53,587 nucleotides of DNA, taken from positions 1 through 53,587 of the forward strand of contig JAHBZS010000035.1 in NCBI GenBank assembly GCA_019635285.1, written 5' to 3'. Under the pieces are notes generated by a model that saw only the letters and a program-made list of their open reading frames with translations, had not been told where the DNA came from and ran no database searches. Both the position numbers and the translations under genes were made by a program. The stretch comes from Rubrivivax sp. (lineage in GTDB: Bacteria > Pseudomonadota > Gammaproteobacteria > Burkholderiales > Burkholderiaceae_C). Below are positions 1-7,296 of the stretch, in pieces (position 1 is the stretch's first letter; every line of letters begins with the position of its first letter).

Positions 1-134
1 TCGCAGGGGTGGCTGTTGCCGCCGACCGCTATGCGCCGGGAGCATGCACAAGTCCGTACCGTTGATCGCCAATCCGCATCGACCTCAGGAGGCAGAATCG
101 GCGCCGGCGCATGGGCGCCACGAAGGGGCGATGC

Positions 135-1064
135 ATGAGGATTCGCGAGCTGGCCAGCGGCCTGCAGTTCCCCGAAGGGCCGGTGGCGATGGACGACGGC
201 TCGGTGCTGCTGGTGGAGATCGCGCGCGGCACGCTCAGCCGCGTCACGACCGACGGCCGGGTGCAGGTGGTAGCGCGCTTGGGCGGCGGGCCCAACGGCG
301 CGGCCATCGGCCCCGACGGCGCGGTGTACGTGTGCAACAACGGCGGCTTCGAATACACCACCGAGGCCGACGGCTGCTTGCGCCCCACCGGCCAGGCCCG
401 CGACTACGACGGCGGGCGCGTCGAACGCGTGAACCTGGCCACCGGGCGCTTCGAGCGCCTGTTCGATACCGTGGAGGGCGTGCCCCTGCGCGGGCCGAAC
501 GACATCGTCTTTGCGGTCGACGGTAGCTTCTACTTCACCGACCTGGGCAAGTCGCGTGCGCTGGACATGGACCATGGCGGCGTATTCCATGCGCCGGCCG
601 ATGGCGGCGCGCCGCGCGTCATCGCCAGGCCGGCGCTGACGCCAAACGGCGTGGCGCTGTCACCGGATGGCCGGACGCTGTACTACGCGGAGACCGCGGG
701 CGCGCGGCTCTGGGCCTTCGACCTCGACGCGTCGGGCCAGGTGCGCCGGCAGCCCTGGCCGTCGCCGCACGGTGGGCGCCTGCTGGCGGCATCGCCGGGC
801 GGGCAGCTGCAGCGCTTCGACTCGATGGCGGTCGACGCCTTCGGCAACCTGCACGTGGCGACGCTGTTGCACGGTGGCATCACCGTCGTGTCGCCCGACG
901 GCGCACGCTGGCACCATGTGCCGCTGCCCGACCGCTACGTCACCAACCTTTGTTTCGGCGGGCGCGACCGGCGCACGCTGTACGTCACGCTGTCGGGCAG
1001 CGGCCGGCTCATCGCCATCGACGGCTGGCCGACGGCCGGGTTGATGCTGGCATTCAATGTCTGA
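135..1064 (+). CDS. SMP-30/gluconolactonase/LRE family protein
   Basis: A protein of 309 residues of the SMP-30/gluconolactonase (six-bladed beta-propeller) family, whose members hydrolyse sugar lactones or related esters with one divalent metal ion. Family landmarks are visible: LQFPEGPVA near the N-terminus (metal-binding Glu), RGPNDIVFA, LTPNGVALSPDG and FDSMAVDAFGN (metal-binding Asp). An in-frame ATG exists at 111, but the ATG at 135 is preferred because AAGGGG lies 6 bases before it and the family fold begins at once with MRIRELASG. No signal peptide is seen, so it is probably cytoplasmic. It converges on the broken enolase-superfamily gene, and the pair could belong to sugar-acid catabolism; that link is inference. 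The true substrate cannot be read from the sequence. Confidence 0.85.
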   Translation: MRIRELASGLQFPEGPVAMDDGSVLLVEIARGTLSRVTTDGRVQVVARLGGGPNGAAIGPDGAVYVCNNGGFEYTTEADGCLRPTGQARDYDGGRVERVNLATGRFERLFDTVEGVPLRGPNDIVFAVDGSFYFTDLGKSRALDMDHGGVFHAPADGGAPRVIARPALTPNGVALSPDGRTLYYAETAGARLWAFDLDASGQVRRQPWPSPHGGRLLAASPGGQLQRFDSMAVDAFGNLHVATLLHGGITVVSPDGARWHHVPLPDRYVTNLCFGGRDRRTLYVTLSGSGRLIAIDGWPTAGLMLAFNV

Positions 1065-1086
1065 AGCCTGACGACGAAAGGGTCGG

Positions 1087-2204
1087 TCAGCCGCGCGGCG
1101 GGGTGGGCGCGCCGCCGAGGCACTCGTACGGCGCCAGCCGCGGCCAGTCGAACACCACGCCGATGCCCGGCACATCCGGTGCCACGGCCAGCCGCTGCTC
1201 GACCTGCAACGGCCGCTGCGTGTACTGGTCGATCGGAAACGAATGCACCTCCAGCCAGCCGGCGTGCGGCTGCGCCGCCATCAGGCTGACATGCAGTTCC
1301 TGCATGCCATGGCTGCACACGGGCAGGCCGACTTCGCCGGCGCGACGCGCCACCTGCAGCCAGCCGGTGATGCCGCCGCAGTTCGAGGCATCGGGCTGGA
1401 TCCATGACAGCCTGGCATGGCGCAAGGCCAGCTCGAACTCGGCCATCGTGTGCAGGTTTTCGCCCATCGCCAGCGGCATGCCGGTGGCCGCCGCGATGCG
1501 GCCGTAGGCGGCGTAGTCGTCGGGCAGCGTCGGCTCTTCGAACCACAGCAGGTCGAAGGGCGCGAAGGCGCGCGCCGCGGCGATGGCCTGCGCTTCGTCC
1601 AGCGCATAGTTGGCATCGACCATCAGCGCGGCATCGGGGCCGATGGCTTGGCGCACCGCGGCCACGCGCGCCACGTCCTCGGCCAGATCGGGCTTGCCGA
1701 CCTTGATCTTCACGCCGTCGAAGCCGCGCGCCAGGTGGCCGCGCACGCTGTCCACCAGCCGGGGCAGCGGGTAGTCCAGGTCGATGCCGCCGACATAGGC
1801 GCGGCAGCGGTCGCCCGCGCCGCCGGCCATGCGGCGCAGCGATTGGCCGCTGCGCCTGCCGCGCAGGTCCCACAGCGCGATGTCGATGGCCGAGATGGCG
1901 AAGCCGGCGATGCCGCCGCGGCCGACGTAGTGCAGGTGCCACTGCATGTCGTCGTGGAGCTGCTCCACCGGCTCGGCGTCGCGGCCCCGCAGCCATGGCG
2001 CCAGGTCGTGCTCGATCAGCGCCTGGATGGCGGCCCGCCGCGCCCGCCGGTGTAGGTGTAGCCGGTGCCTTCGCTGCCGTCGCTGCAGCGCACGGTGGCG
2101 GTCACCAGCTCGAAGTGGGTGTGCGCGCCGTGTTTGGCATCGACCAGGGTTTCGGCCAGCGGCACGCTGAAGCGCCGCGCCTGCAATGATGCGATGGCCG
2201 CCAT
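1087..2204 (-). pseudogene. Enolase-superfamily dehydratase/racemase (mandelate racemase type), frameshifted
   Basis: Two reading frames together make one mandelate racemase/muconate lactonizing enzyme family protein. The N-terminal part (start ATG at 2204) reads to [11 protein letters not shown] and then runs into a stop at about 2016. The C-terminal part continues in another frame from [18 protein letters not shown] to the stop at 1087. One base missing near 2030-2046, in a run of G and C, explains this; restored, the protein would be about 372 residues, normal for the family. The barrel residues are all there: GVKIKVGK (Lys-x-Lys base), MVDANYA, WFEEP and MGENLH (metal ligands), and the [19 protein letters not shown] pair typical of the mandelate racemase subgroup. 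It starts 11 bases after the CoA transferase stop, so the two are probably co-transcribed. Either a recent pseudogene or a sequencing error; the intact active site favours a very recent change or an error. Confidence 0.8.
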
Positions 2205-2215
2205 GCGTCAGCGCC

Positions 2216-3454
2216 TCAGACGATGCGCTGCTGGCGCAGCGTGTCGATCTGCGCCTGGCTCAGGCCCAGCACCTGCTCCAGCACCTCGGTGGTGTGCTGC
2301 CCCAGCAGCGGCGGCGGCAGTTCGTAGCGCACGGGCAAGTCGCCGAAGCGCATCGGGCTGGCCAGCAGCGACAGCGGCCCGCTGGCGTGCTGCATCGACA
2401 CGCGCATGCCGCGGTGCTGCACCTGCGGGTCGTCGAACACCTGGTCGATGTTGTTGATCGGGCCGCAGGGCACGTTGTTCGCCTCCAGCAGTTCGATCCA
2501 TTCGTGCATGGTCCGCGTCAGCATCAGCTCGGCGACCATGCCGCACAGCAGCGCCCGGTTGGCGCCGCGTGCGGTGCCGATCTTGAAGCGCGCGTCCTCG
2601 GCCCATTCGGGCTTGCCCACCGCCTGGCAGAAGCTCCTGAACTGGCCGTCGTTGGCCACCGCCAGGATCAGGTAGCCGCCTTTGCAGGCGAACACCTGGT
2701 AGGGCACGATGTTCGGATGGCCGTTGCCCAGGCGCTGCGGCACCTCGCCGGAGACGAACCAGTTGAGCGTCTGGAACGAGGTCAGCGCGATCAGGCAGTC
2801 CAGCAGCGCGATGTCGATGTGCTGGCCGCGGCCGCTGATGTGGCGCTGCTCGATGGCGCCCAGGATGGCGCTGGTGGCGTACATCGCGGTGATCAGGTCG
2901 GCCACGGCCACGCCCACCTTCATCGGCCCGGCGCCGGGCTGGCCCTCGGGCACGCCGGTGATGCTCATCAGCCCGCCCATGCCCTGGAAGACGAAGTCGT
3001 AGCCGGGCCGCGGCGCATAGGGCCCGGTCTGGCCGAAGCCGGTGATCGAGCAGTACACCAGCCGCGGGTTCAGCGCCGACAGGCTGGCGTAGTCCAGCCC
3101 GTAGCGCGCCAGCGTGCCGACCTTGTAGTTCTCGACCACGATGTCGCATTTTTCGGCCAGCTGGCGGATGAGTTGCTGGCCCGGCGCGCTGGCCAGGTCG
3201 ACGGTGATCGACTTCTTGTTGCGGTTGGCCGACAGGAAGTAGGCCGAATCGCCGCGGTCCGCGGGGCTGGCCTTGACGAAGGGCGGCCCCCAGGCGCGGG
3301 TGTCGTCGCCGTCGCCGGGCTTTTCCACCTTGATGACCTCGGCGCCCATGTCGGCCAGGTTCTGCGTCGCGAACGGGCCGGCCAGCACGCGCGACAGGTC
3401 GAGCACGCGCAGGTGGGACAGGGGGCCGGGGCGTTTGGCGGCGGTGGCGCTCAT
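2216..3454 (-). CDS. CoA transferase family III (CaiB/BaiF type)
   Basis: A 412-residue family III CoA transferase. These enzymes move coenzyme A between carboxylic acids through an aspartyl-CoA intermediate. Visible family blocks are [28 protein letters not shown] at the N-terminus (residues 17-44), [27 protein letters not shown] and [13 protein letters not shown]. By comparison with Asp169 of formyl-CoA transferase, the nucleophile should be Asp186 in [10 protein letters not shown]. The frame is open further upstream to 3550 through a tandem repeat, but the ATG at 3454 fits the family start ([20 protein letters not shown]). It leads a leftward pair with the enolase-superfamily gene, suggesting catabolism of an organic acid as its CoA ester. 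Substrate unknown. Confidence 0.9.
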   Translation of the reverse strand: MSATAAKRPGPLSHLRVLDLSRVLAGPFATQNLADMGAEVIKVEKPGDGDDTRAWGPPFVKASPADRGDSAYFLSANRNKKSITVDLASAPGQQLIRQLAEKCDIVVENYKVGTLARYGLDYASLSALNPRLVYCSITGFGQTGPYAPRPGYDFVFQGMGGLMSITGVPEGQPGAGPMKVGVAVADLITAMYATSAILGAIEQRHISGRGQHIDIALLDCLIALTSFQTLNWFVSGEVPQRLGNGHPNIVPYQVFACKGGYLILAVANDGQFRSFCQAVGKPEWAEDARFKIGTARGANRALLCGMVAELMLTRTMHEWIELLEANNVPCGPINNIDQVFDDPQVQHRGMRVSMQHASGPLSLLASPMRFGDLPVRYELPPPLLGQHTTEVLEQVLGLSQAQIDTLRQQRIV

Positions 3455-3490
3455 CGGTGGTCTCGTCGTGGTCCTTTCAGGCAATGCTAA

Positions 3491-3550
3491 GGGACGCCAA
3501 GGGACGCCAAGGGACGCCAAGGGACGCCAAGGGACGCCAAGGGACGCCAA
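3491..3550. repeat. Six perfect copies of a 10-bp tandem repeat
   Basis: The unit gggacgccaa occurs six times without a mismatch, followed by a decayed part-copy (ggggtgcc). It lies in the 150-base gap between the divergent CoA transferase and phosphatidylserine decarboxylase genes. The 10-bp unit is close to one DNA helix turn and contains no stop codon in any of the six frames, which explains spurious open frames here. Perfect copies suggest recent expansion. Confidence 0.95.
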
Positions 3551-3604
3551 GGGGTGCCGGGGCGCTCCCTACAATCGCGCGCACTCCGCCACCTGCCCCC
3601 GACG

Positions 3605-4495
3605 ATGCTCGACGACCGCCTGGCCGTAGTGCCGCAATACCTGCTGCCCAAGGGGCTGCTGACGCGCGTCATGGGGCGCCTGGCGGGGGCGCCGCGCGGC
3701 GCGGCGACGACCCGCGTGATCCGCTGGTTCGTGCGCCGCTACGGCGTGGACATGAGCGAGGCGGCCCAGCCGGACCTTGCCGCCTATGCCACCTTCAACG
3801 ACTTCTTCACGCGGGCGCTGAAGCCGGGTGCGCGGCCGCTGGCGCAGGCCGACCTGGTCTGCCCGGTGGACGGCGCGATCAGCCAGTTCGGCCGCATCCG
3901 CGGCGACCAGATCTACCAGGCCAAGGGCCACGACTACAGCACGCAGGCGCTGCTCGGCGGCGATGCCGCGCTGGCCGCGGCCTTTGCCGACGGGCATTTC
4001 GCGACGCTGTACCTGAGCCCCAAGGACTACCACCGCATCCACATGCCCTGCGCCGGCACGCTGCGGCGCATGATCCACGTGCCCGGCGAGCTGTTCTCGG
4101 TGAACCCGACCACGGCGCGCGGCGTGCCCGGGCTGTTTGCGCGCAACGAGCGCGTGGTCTGCCTGTTCGACGGCGCGCACGGCCCTTTCGTGCTGGTGCT
4201 GGTCGGCGCCACCATCGTCGGCAGCATGGCCACCGTGTGGCACGGCGTGGTCAACCCGCCGCGGCCGGGCACCGTGCGCGACTGGCGCTACGAGGACAAG
4301 CCGGTCGAGCTGGCGCAGGGCGCCGAGATGGGGCGCTTTCTGCTCGGCTCGACCGTGGTGCTGCTGTTCCCGTCCGGCGGCTTGCAGTTCAACCCGGCGT
4401 GGATGCCCGGCGGCGCCGTCCGCATGGGGCAGATGATGGCGCGCCGCTGGGTCGCCCGGGCGGTCACTCGGGAAGACGCCCCAGGCCGTACATGA
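3605..4495 (+). CDS. psd: Phosphatidylserine decarboxylase
   Basis: A 296-residue phosphatidylserine decarboxylase, which makes phosphatidylethanolamine from phosphatidylserine at the inner membrane. The proenzyme cleaves itself at the LGST motif, between Gly248 and Ser249, and the serine becomes the pyruvoyl group. Asp89 in CPVDG and His146 in DYHRIHMP correspond to the other conserved catalytic residues. FNDFFTRALKPGARP near residues 64-78 is also typical. Length is normal for the proteobacterial type. The ATG at 3605 is chosen over in-frame codons upstream because MLDDRLAVVPQYLLPK is the usual family start. Its 3' end overlaps the convergent binding-protein gene by 32 bases. Confidence 0.95.
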   Translation: MLDDRLAVVPQYLLPKGLLTRVMGRLAGAPRGAATTRVIRWFVRRYGVDMSEAAQPDLAAYATFNDFFTRALKPGARPLAQADLVCPVDGAISQFGRIRGDQIYQAKGHDYSTQALLGGDAALAAAFADGHFATLYLSPKDYHRIHMPCAGTLRRMIHVPGELFSVNPTTARGVPGLFARNERVVCLFDGAHGPFVLVLVGATIVGSMATVWHGVVNPPRPGTVRDWRYEDKPVELAQGAEMGRFLLGSTVVLLFPSGGLQFNPAWMPGGAVRMGQMMARRWVARAVTREDAPGRT

Positions 4496-5333
4496 CCTCC
4501 AGGATCGGCGCCGGCCGGCCCAGCGCCGCGAACCAGCGGTTGTAGATCTCGGGCAGTGCCGGGCTCTTGTAGATCTGCGACAGCGCGGCGTCGACCGCCT
4601 GCTTCATGGCCCAGTCGCCGCGCGGCAGCACGATGGCATAGGGCTCGAAGGACAGCGGGTCGCCCAGCAGCGCCAGCGCCTTGGCGTCCTTGGCGCGCGC
4701 CACCAGGCCGACCAGCAGCACGCGGTCGCTGGCCAGCGCGTCGATGCTGCCGCCTTCCAGCTGCGCCAGGCCCTCTTCGCGCGTGGCCACCGGCACCACC
4801 GTGGCGGTCACCACCTTGGCCTTCAGCGCCTCGTTCAGCGCGCGCTCGTTGCTGGTGCCGGGGATCACGGCGATCTTCTTGTTCGCCAGGTCCAGCAGCG
4901 ACGTGCCCGGCGTCGACGCGCGGATCAGCAGCCCGGTGCCGTCGATGAAGGTCAGCGACGAGAAGCCCACCTCCTTCATGCGGCCCAGCGTCACCGTGGT
5001 GGCGCCGCATTCCATGTCGGCCTGGCCGGCGTTGATGGCGCTGAAGCGCGTCTGCGCCGTCACCGGCACCCACTTGACCTGCAGCGGCACCACGCCGACC
5101 TGCTTCTCGATCACGCCGATGACGCTGCGGCACAGCTCCACCATGTAGCCGGTGGGCTTCTTCTCGTTGTCCTCGAAGGAGAAGGGCGTGGCGTCGGTGC
5201 GGTAGGCGACCTGGATGGTCTTGGTCTCCTGGATCTTCTTCAGCCGGCCCTCGAAGGGCGCGGTGGCCATCTGGGCCAGGGCCAGGGCCGGCGCCAGGCA
5301 GAGCGCGGCCACGGCGGTGTGCAAGCGGGACAT
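4464..5333 (-). CDS. Amino-acid ABC transporter periplasmic binding protein (family 3)
   Basis: A 289-residue extracellular solute-binding protein of family 3, the type that delivers polar amino acids to ABC permeases. A signal peptide is clear (MSRLHTAVAALCLAPALALA, then QMATA). The mature part has the expected two-lobe pattern: IQVAYRTDATPFSFEDNEKKPTGYMVELC, then NAGQADMECGATTVTLGRMKEVGFS (ligand lobe) and IAVIPGTSNERAL. Such proteins are often glutamate/aspartate binders, but the ligand is not certain. No permease or ATPase genes lie beside it, so it is an orphan or works with a distant transporter. The last 32 bases overlap the end of psd on the other strand. The ATG at 5333 is chosen because the signal peptide starts there. 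Confidence 0.88.
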   Translation of the reverse strand: MSRLHTAVAALCLAPALALAQMATAPFEGRLKKIQETKTIQVAYRTDATPFSFEDNEKKPTGYMVELCRSVIGVIEKQVGVVPLQVKWVPVTAQTRFSAINAGQADMECGATTVTLGRMKEVGFSSLTFIDGTGLLIRASTPGTSLLDLANKKIAVIPGTSNERALNEALKAKVVTATVVPVATREEGLAQLEGGSIDALASDRVLLVGLVARAKDAKALALLGDPLSFEPYAIVLPRGDWAMKQAVDAALSQIYKSPALPEIYNRWFAALGRPAPILEVMYGLGRLPE

Positions 5334-5435
5334 GGGAACTCCTCGGTGTGAAGTGCGTCGGTGGCCCATCGCGTCGCGCGGGCCGCGCATTCTAGGAGCG
5401 TAGGCGTGCACGCTCCCAGAGCCGGGCTCGGCCCG

Positions 5436-6398
5436 TCAGTCCAGCTTCGAGTGCCCGCGCGATTCGCGCGCCGCGATCCACAGCGTGGCGGCGCAGATCA
5501 CCGCGCCGCCGATCAAGGTGCTGCTGCTGGGCCGGTCGGCGAACACCGCCCAGCCGATCAGCGTGGCCCACACCAGGTCGAGGAACTTCACCGACTGGGT
5601 GGCCGAGATGTCGGCCACGTGGAACGAGCGCGTCAGGCAGTAGTGGCCCGCGCTGCCGAGCATGCCGCACAGCAGGAAGCCGGCCCACTGCAGCGGCGTC
5701 AGCGCCTGCCAGTTGAGCAGCGCCAGCGGCAGGCTGAACAGCGTCACCGTCAGCGCCTGCCAGACCAGGATCACGCCGGTGCTTTCGTAGCGCGTCAGCC
5801 CCTTGGTGAGCAGGAAGGAGGCGGCGAACATCGGCGCCGAGGCCAGCATCACCAGGTTGTAGAAGCCGCCGCTGCCGCCGAGCTTGGGGCCGACGACGAT
5901 GAGCACGCCGACGAAGCCGATGCCCGACGCCAGCCAGCGCTCCCAGCGCATCGGCTCCTTGAAGAAGATGTAGGCGCCGATCATGATGAAGATCGGCCCG
6001 GTGAAGCCGATGGCCGTCATGTCCGCCAGCGGAATCTTCGGCAGCGCCGCGAACCACAGCAACAGCCCCAGCGTGTGGAAGCCTCCGCGCAGGAACTGCC
6101 CGCCGATGTTGCGGGGCCGATAGGCCGCCAGCCCGCTGCGCCAGACCAGCGGCACCAGCACCAGCAGGCCGAACAGGTAACGCAGGAACTGCGCCTGGAA
6201 CGGGTCGAGCTGCATCGCCAGGCCGCGCATCAGCGCGTTGAGCACGCTGAACACCGCGCCGGAGGCGGCCGACCACAGCAGGCCCTGCACGGTGGGGTCG
6301 AGCCGGCGCAGGCGGTGGCCGGTGAGCGCGATGCGGCGTTGCAGCGCGCCGCGCCGCGGCCGGCGCGGGGCACCCGGCGGGGTCAGCGCGGCGGTCAC
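5436..6398 (-). CDS. EamA/DMT-family inner-membrane exporter
   Basis: A membrane protein of about 320 residues of the drug/metabolite transporter superfamily, with the ten-helix, two-EamA-repeat layout. The first repeat runs from GLLWSAASGAVFSVLNALMRGLA to YIFFKEPMRWERWLASGIGFVGVLIVVGP (the conserved FxEP/W element), the second from LVMLASAPMFAASFLLTKGLTRYE to WAVFADRP. Members export amino acids or metabolites; no substrate can be assigned. The start is uncertain: no in-frame ATG lies before the first helix, so GTG at 6398 is proposed; an out-of-frame ATG lies at 6436. It is divergent from the small exported protein at 6487. Confidence 0.85.
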   Translation of the reverse strand: MTAALTPPGAPRRPRRGALQRRIALTGHRLRRLDPTVQGLLWSAASGAVFSVLNALMRGLAMQLDPFQAQFLRYLFGLLVLVPLVWRSGLAAYRPRNIGGQFLRGGFHTLGLLLWFAALPKIPLADMTAIGFTGPIFIMIGAYIFFKEPMRWERWLASGIGFVGVLIVVGPKLGGSGGFYNLVMLASAPMFAASFLLTKGLTRYESTGVILVWQALTVTLFSLPLALLNWQALTPLQWAGFLLCGMLGSAGHYCLTRSFHVADISATQSVKFLDLVWATLIGWAVFADRPSSSTLIGGAVICAATLWIAARESRGHSKLD

Positions 6399-6486
6399 AG
6401 GCGCAGCGCCCGCGCGGCGGTGGAAGGCGGTGTCATGGAGGCGAAACCAGGCAGCGGACGATGATAGATTCGATCCGCCGAAACCC

Positions 6487-6927
6487 ATGACACCTACGCT
6501 ACACGTCCGTGCGCGTCGATGGCTGGCCGCGCTGCTGCTGGCTGCCGGCGCGAGCAGCCACGCGCAGACGACGCCGCCGGACAAGCATGCCGCGGCGCTG
6601 CAGGCCTGCCCGGCGGTGGGGCGCGAGATCGTCGACCTGGACCGGCTGGCCAAGGGGCTGGAGCATTCCGACGCGGTGGGGCTGTTCGAGAAAGTGCGGC
6701 TGAAGTCGGCCATCGACGACCTGCTGGGCCGGCTCAAGGCCTACCACGGCGGTGCGCGCCGCTTCAGCCTGGAGCAGTTGCAGGAGCAGTACGACCTGCT
6801 GATGATGCGCATCGCCACCCAGCTGCAGGACAAGGACGCGCTGCTGCACGGCCAGCTCTGCAACGCCTGGGACTCGATCTGGGCGACGCTGCAGGACCGC
6901 AAGACCTTCCAGGAGAAGTTCTCATGA
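6487..6927 (+). CDS. Hypothetical exported protein
   Basis: A 146-residue protein that I cannot assign to a known family. It begins with a signal peptide (MTPTLHVRARRWLAALLLAAGASSHAQ), so it should be periplasmic. The mature part is rich in charged residues and predicted helices (DLDRLAKGLEHSDAVGLFEKV and the QLQEQYDLLMMRIATQLQDKD stretch). It contains two cysteines (ACPAVGR and LCNAWDS) that could form a disulfide. Its stop overlaps the next start (ATGA at 6924-6927), so it is translated with the small lipoprotein that follows. The pair may act together at the cell envelope; function unknown. Confidence 0.75.
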   Translation: MTPTLHVRARRWLAALLLAAGASSHAQTTPPDKHAAALQACPAVGREIVDLDRLAKGLEHSDAVGLFEKVRLKSAIDDLLGRLKAYHGGARRFSLEQLQEQYDLLMMRIATQLQDKDALLHGQLCNAWDSIWATLQDRKTFQEKFS

Positions 6928-7199
6928 GGCGGGCCTGGGGGCCGCTGGCCGCCGGCCTGGTGCTGGCCGCCTGCCAGACGCCGCCCAGCCACGAGCAGCT
7001 GGTCGACGAGCAGCTGGACGCCATCGTCGACGCCCAGGCGCCCGACTGCGGCACCGTGCGGGTGCATCAGCGCCGGCAGCGATTGGACTATCACGTGGTC
7101 TGCCAGTCCGGCGCCGCGTACCGCGTGCGGGTGCGCGCGGACGGGCGCGTCGAGGTCACGCCCGAGGCCACCCCCGAGGCCGCCCCCGCACCGCGCTGA
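6924..7199 (+). CDS. Small hypothetical lipoprotein
   Basis: A 91-residue protein with a lipoprotein signal: MRRAWGPLAAGLVLAAC, where LAAC is a good lipobox and Cys17 would carry the lipid. The mature part is short, with two further cysteines (APDCGTVRV and YHVVCQSGA) and a low-complexity tail of repeated PEA units. Translation is coupled to the preceding exported protein by an ATGA overlap. I do not recognise the family. The diguanylate cyclase gene starts 97 bases downstream, so co-transcription is possible but not shown. Confidence 0.7.
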   Translation: MRRAWGPLAAGLVLAACQTPPSHEQLVDEQLDAIVDAQAPDCGTVRVHQRRQRLDYHVVCQSGAAYRVRVRADGRVEVTPEATPEAAPAPR

Positions 7200-7296
7200 G
7201 CCCGGGATCGACCCCGCGCCGGCCGCGCTGCCGGTGCCGAAAATTTGCGTGCCGGCCGGCCTCAAGACGGCCATGCTTGGGGCCGATATCCGCTCG

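Noticed and set aside
3491-3550. The 10-bp repeats as a CRISPR array
   Set aside because: Units are directly joined without spacers and far too short; it is a simple tandem repeat.
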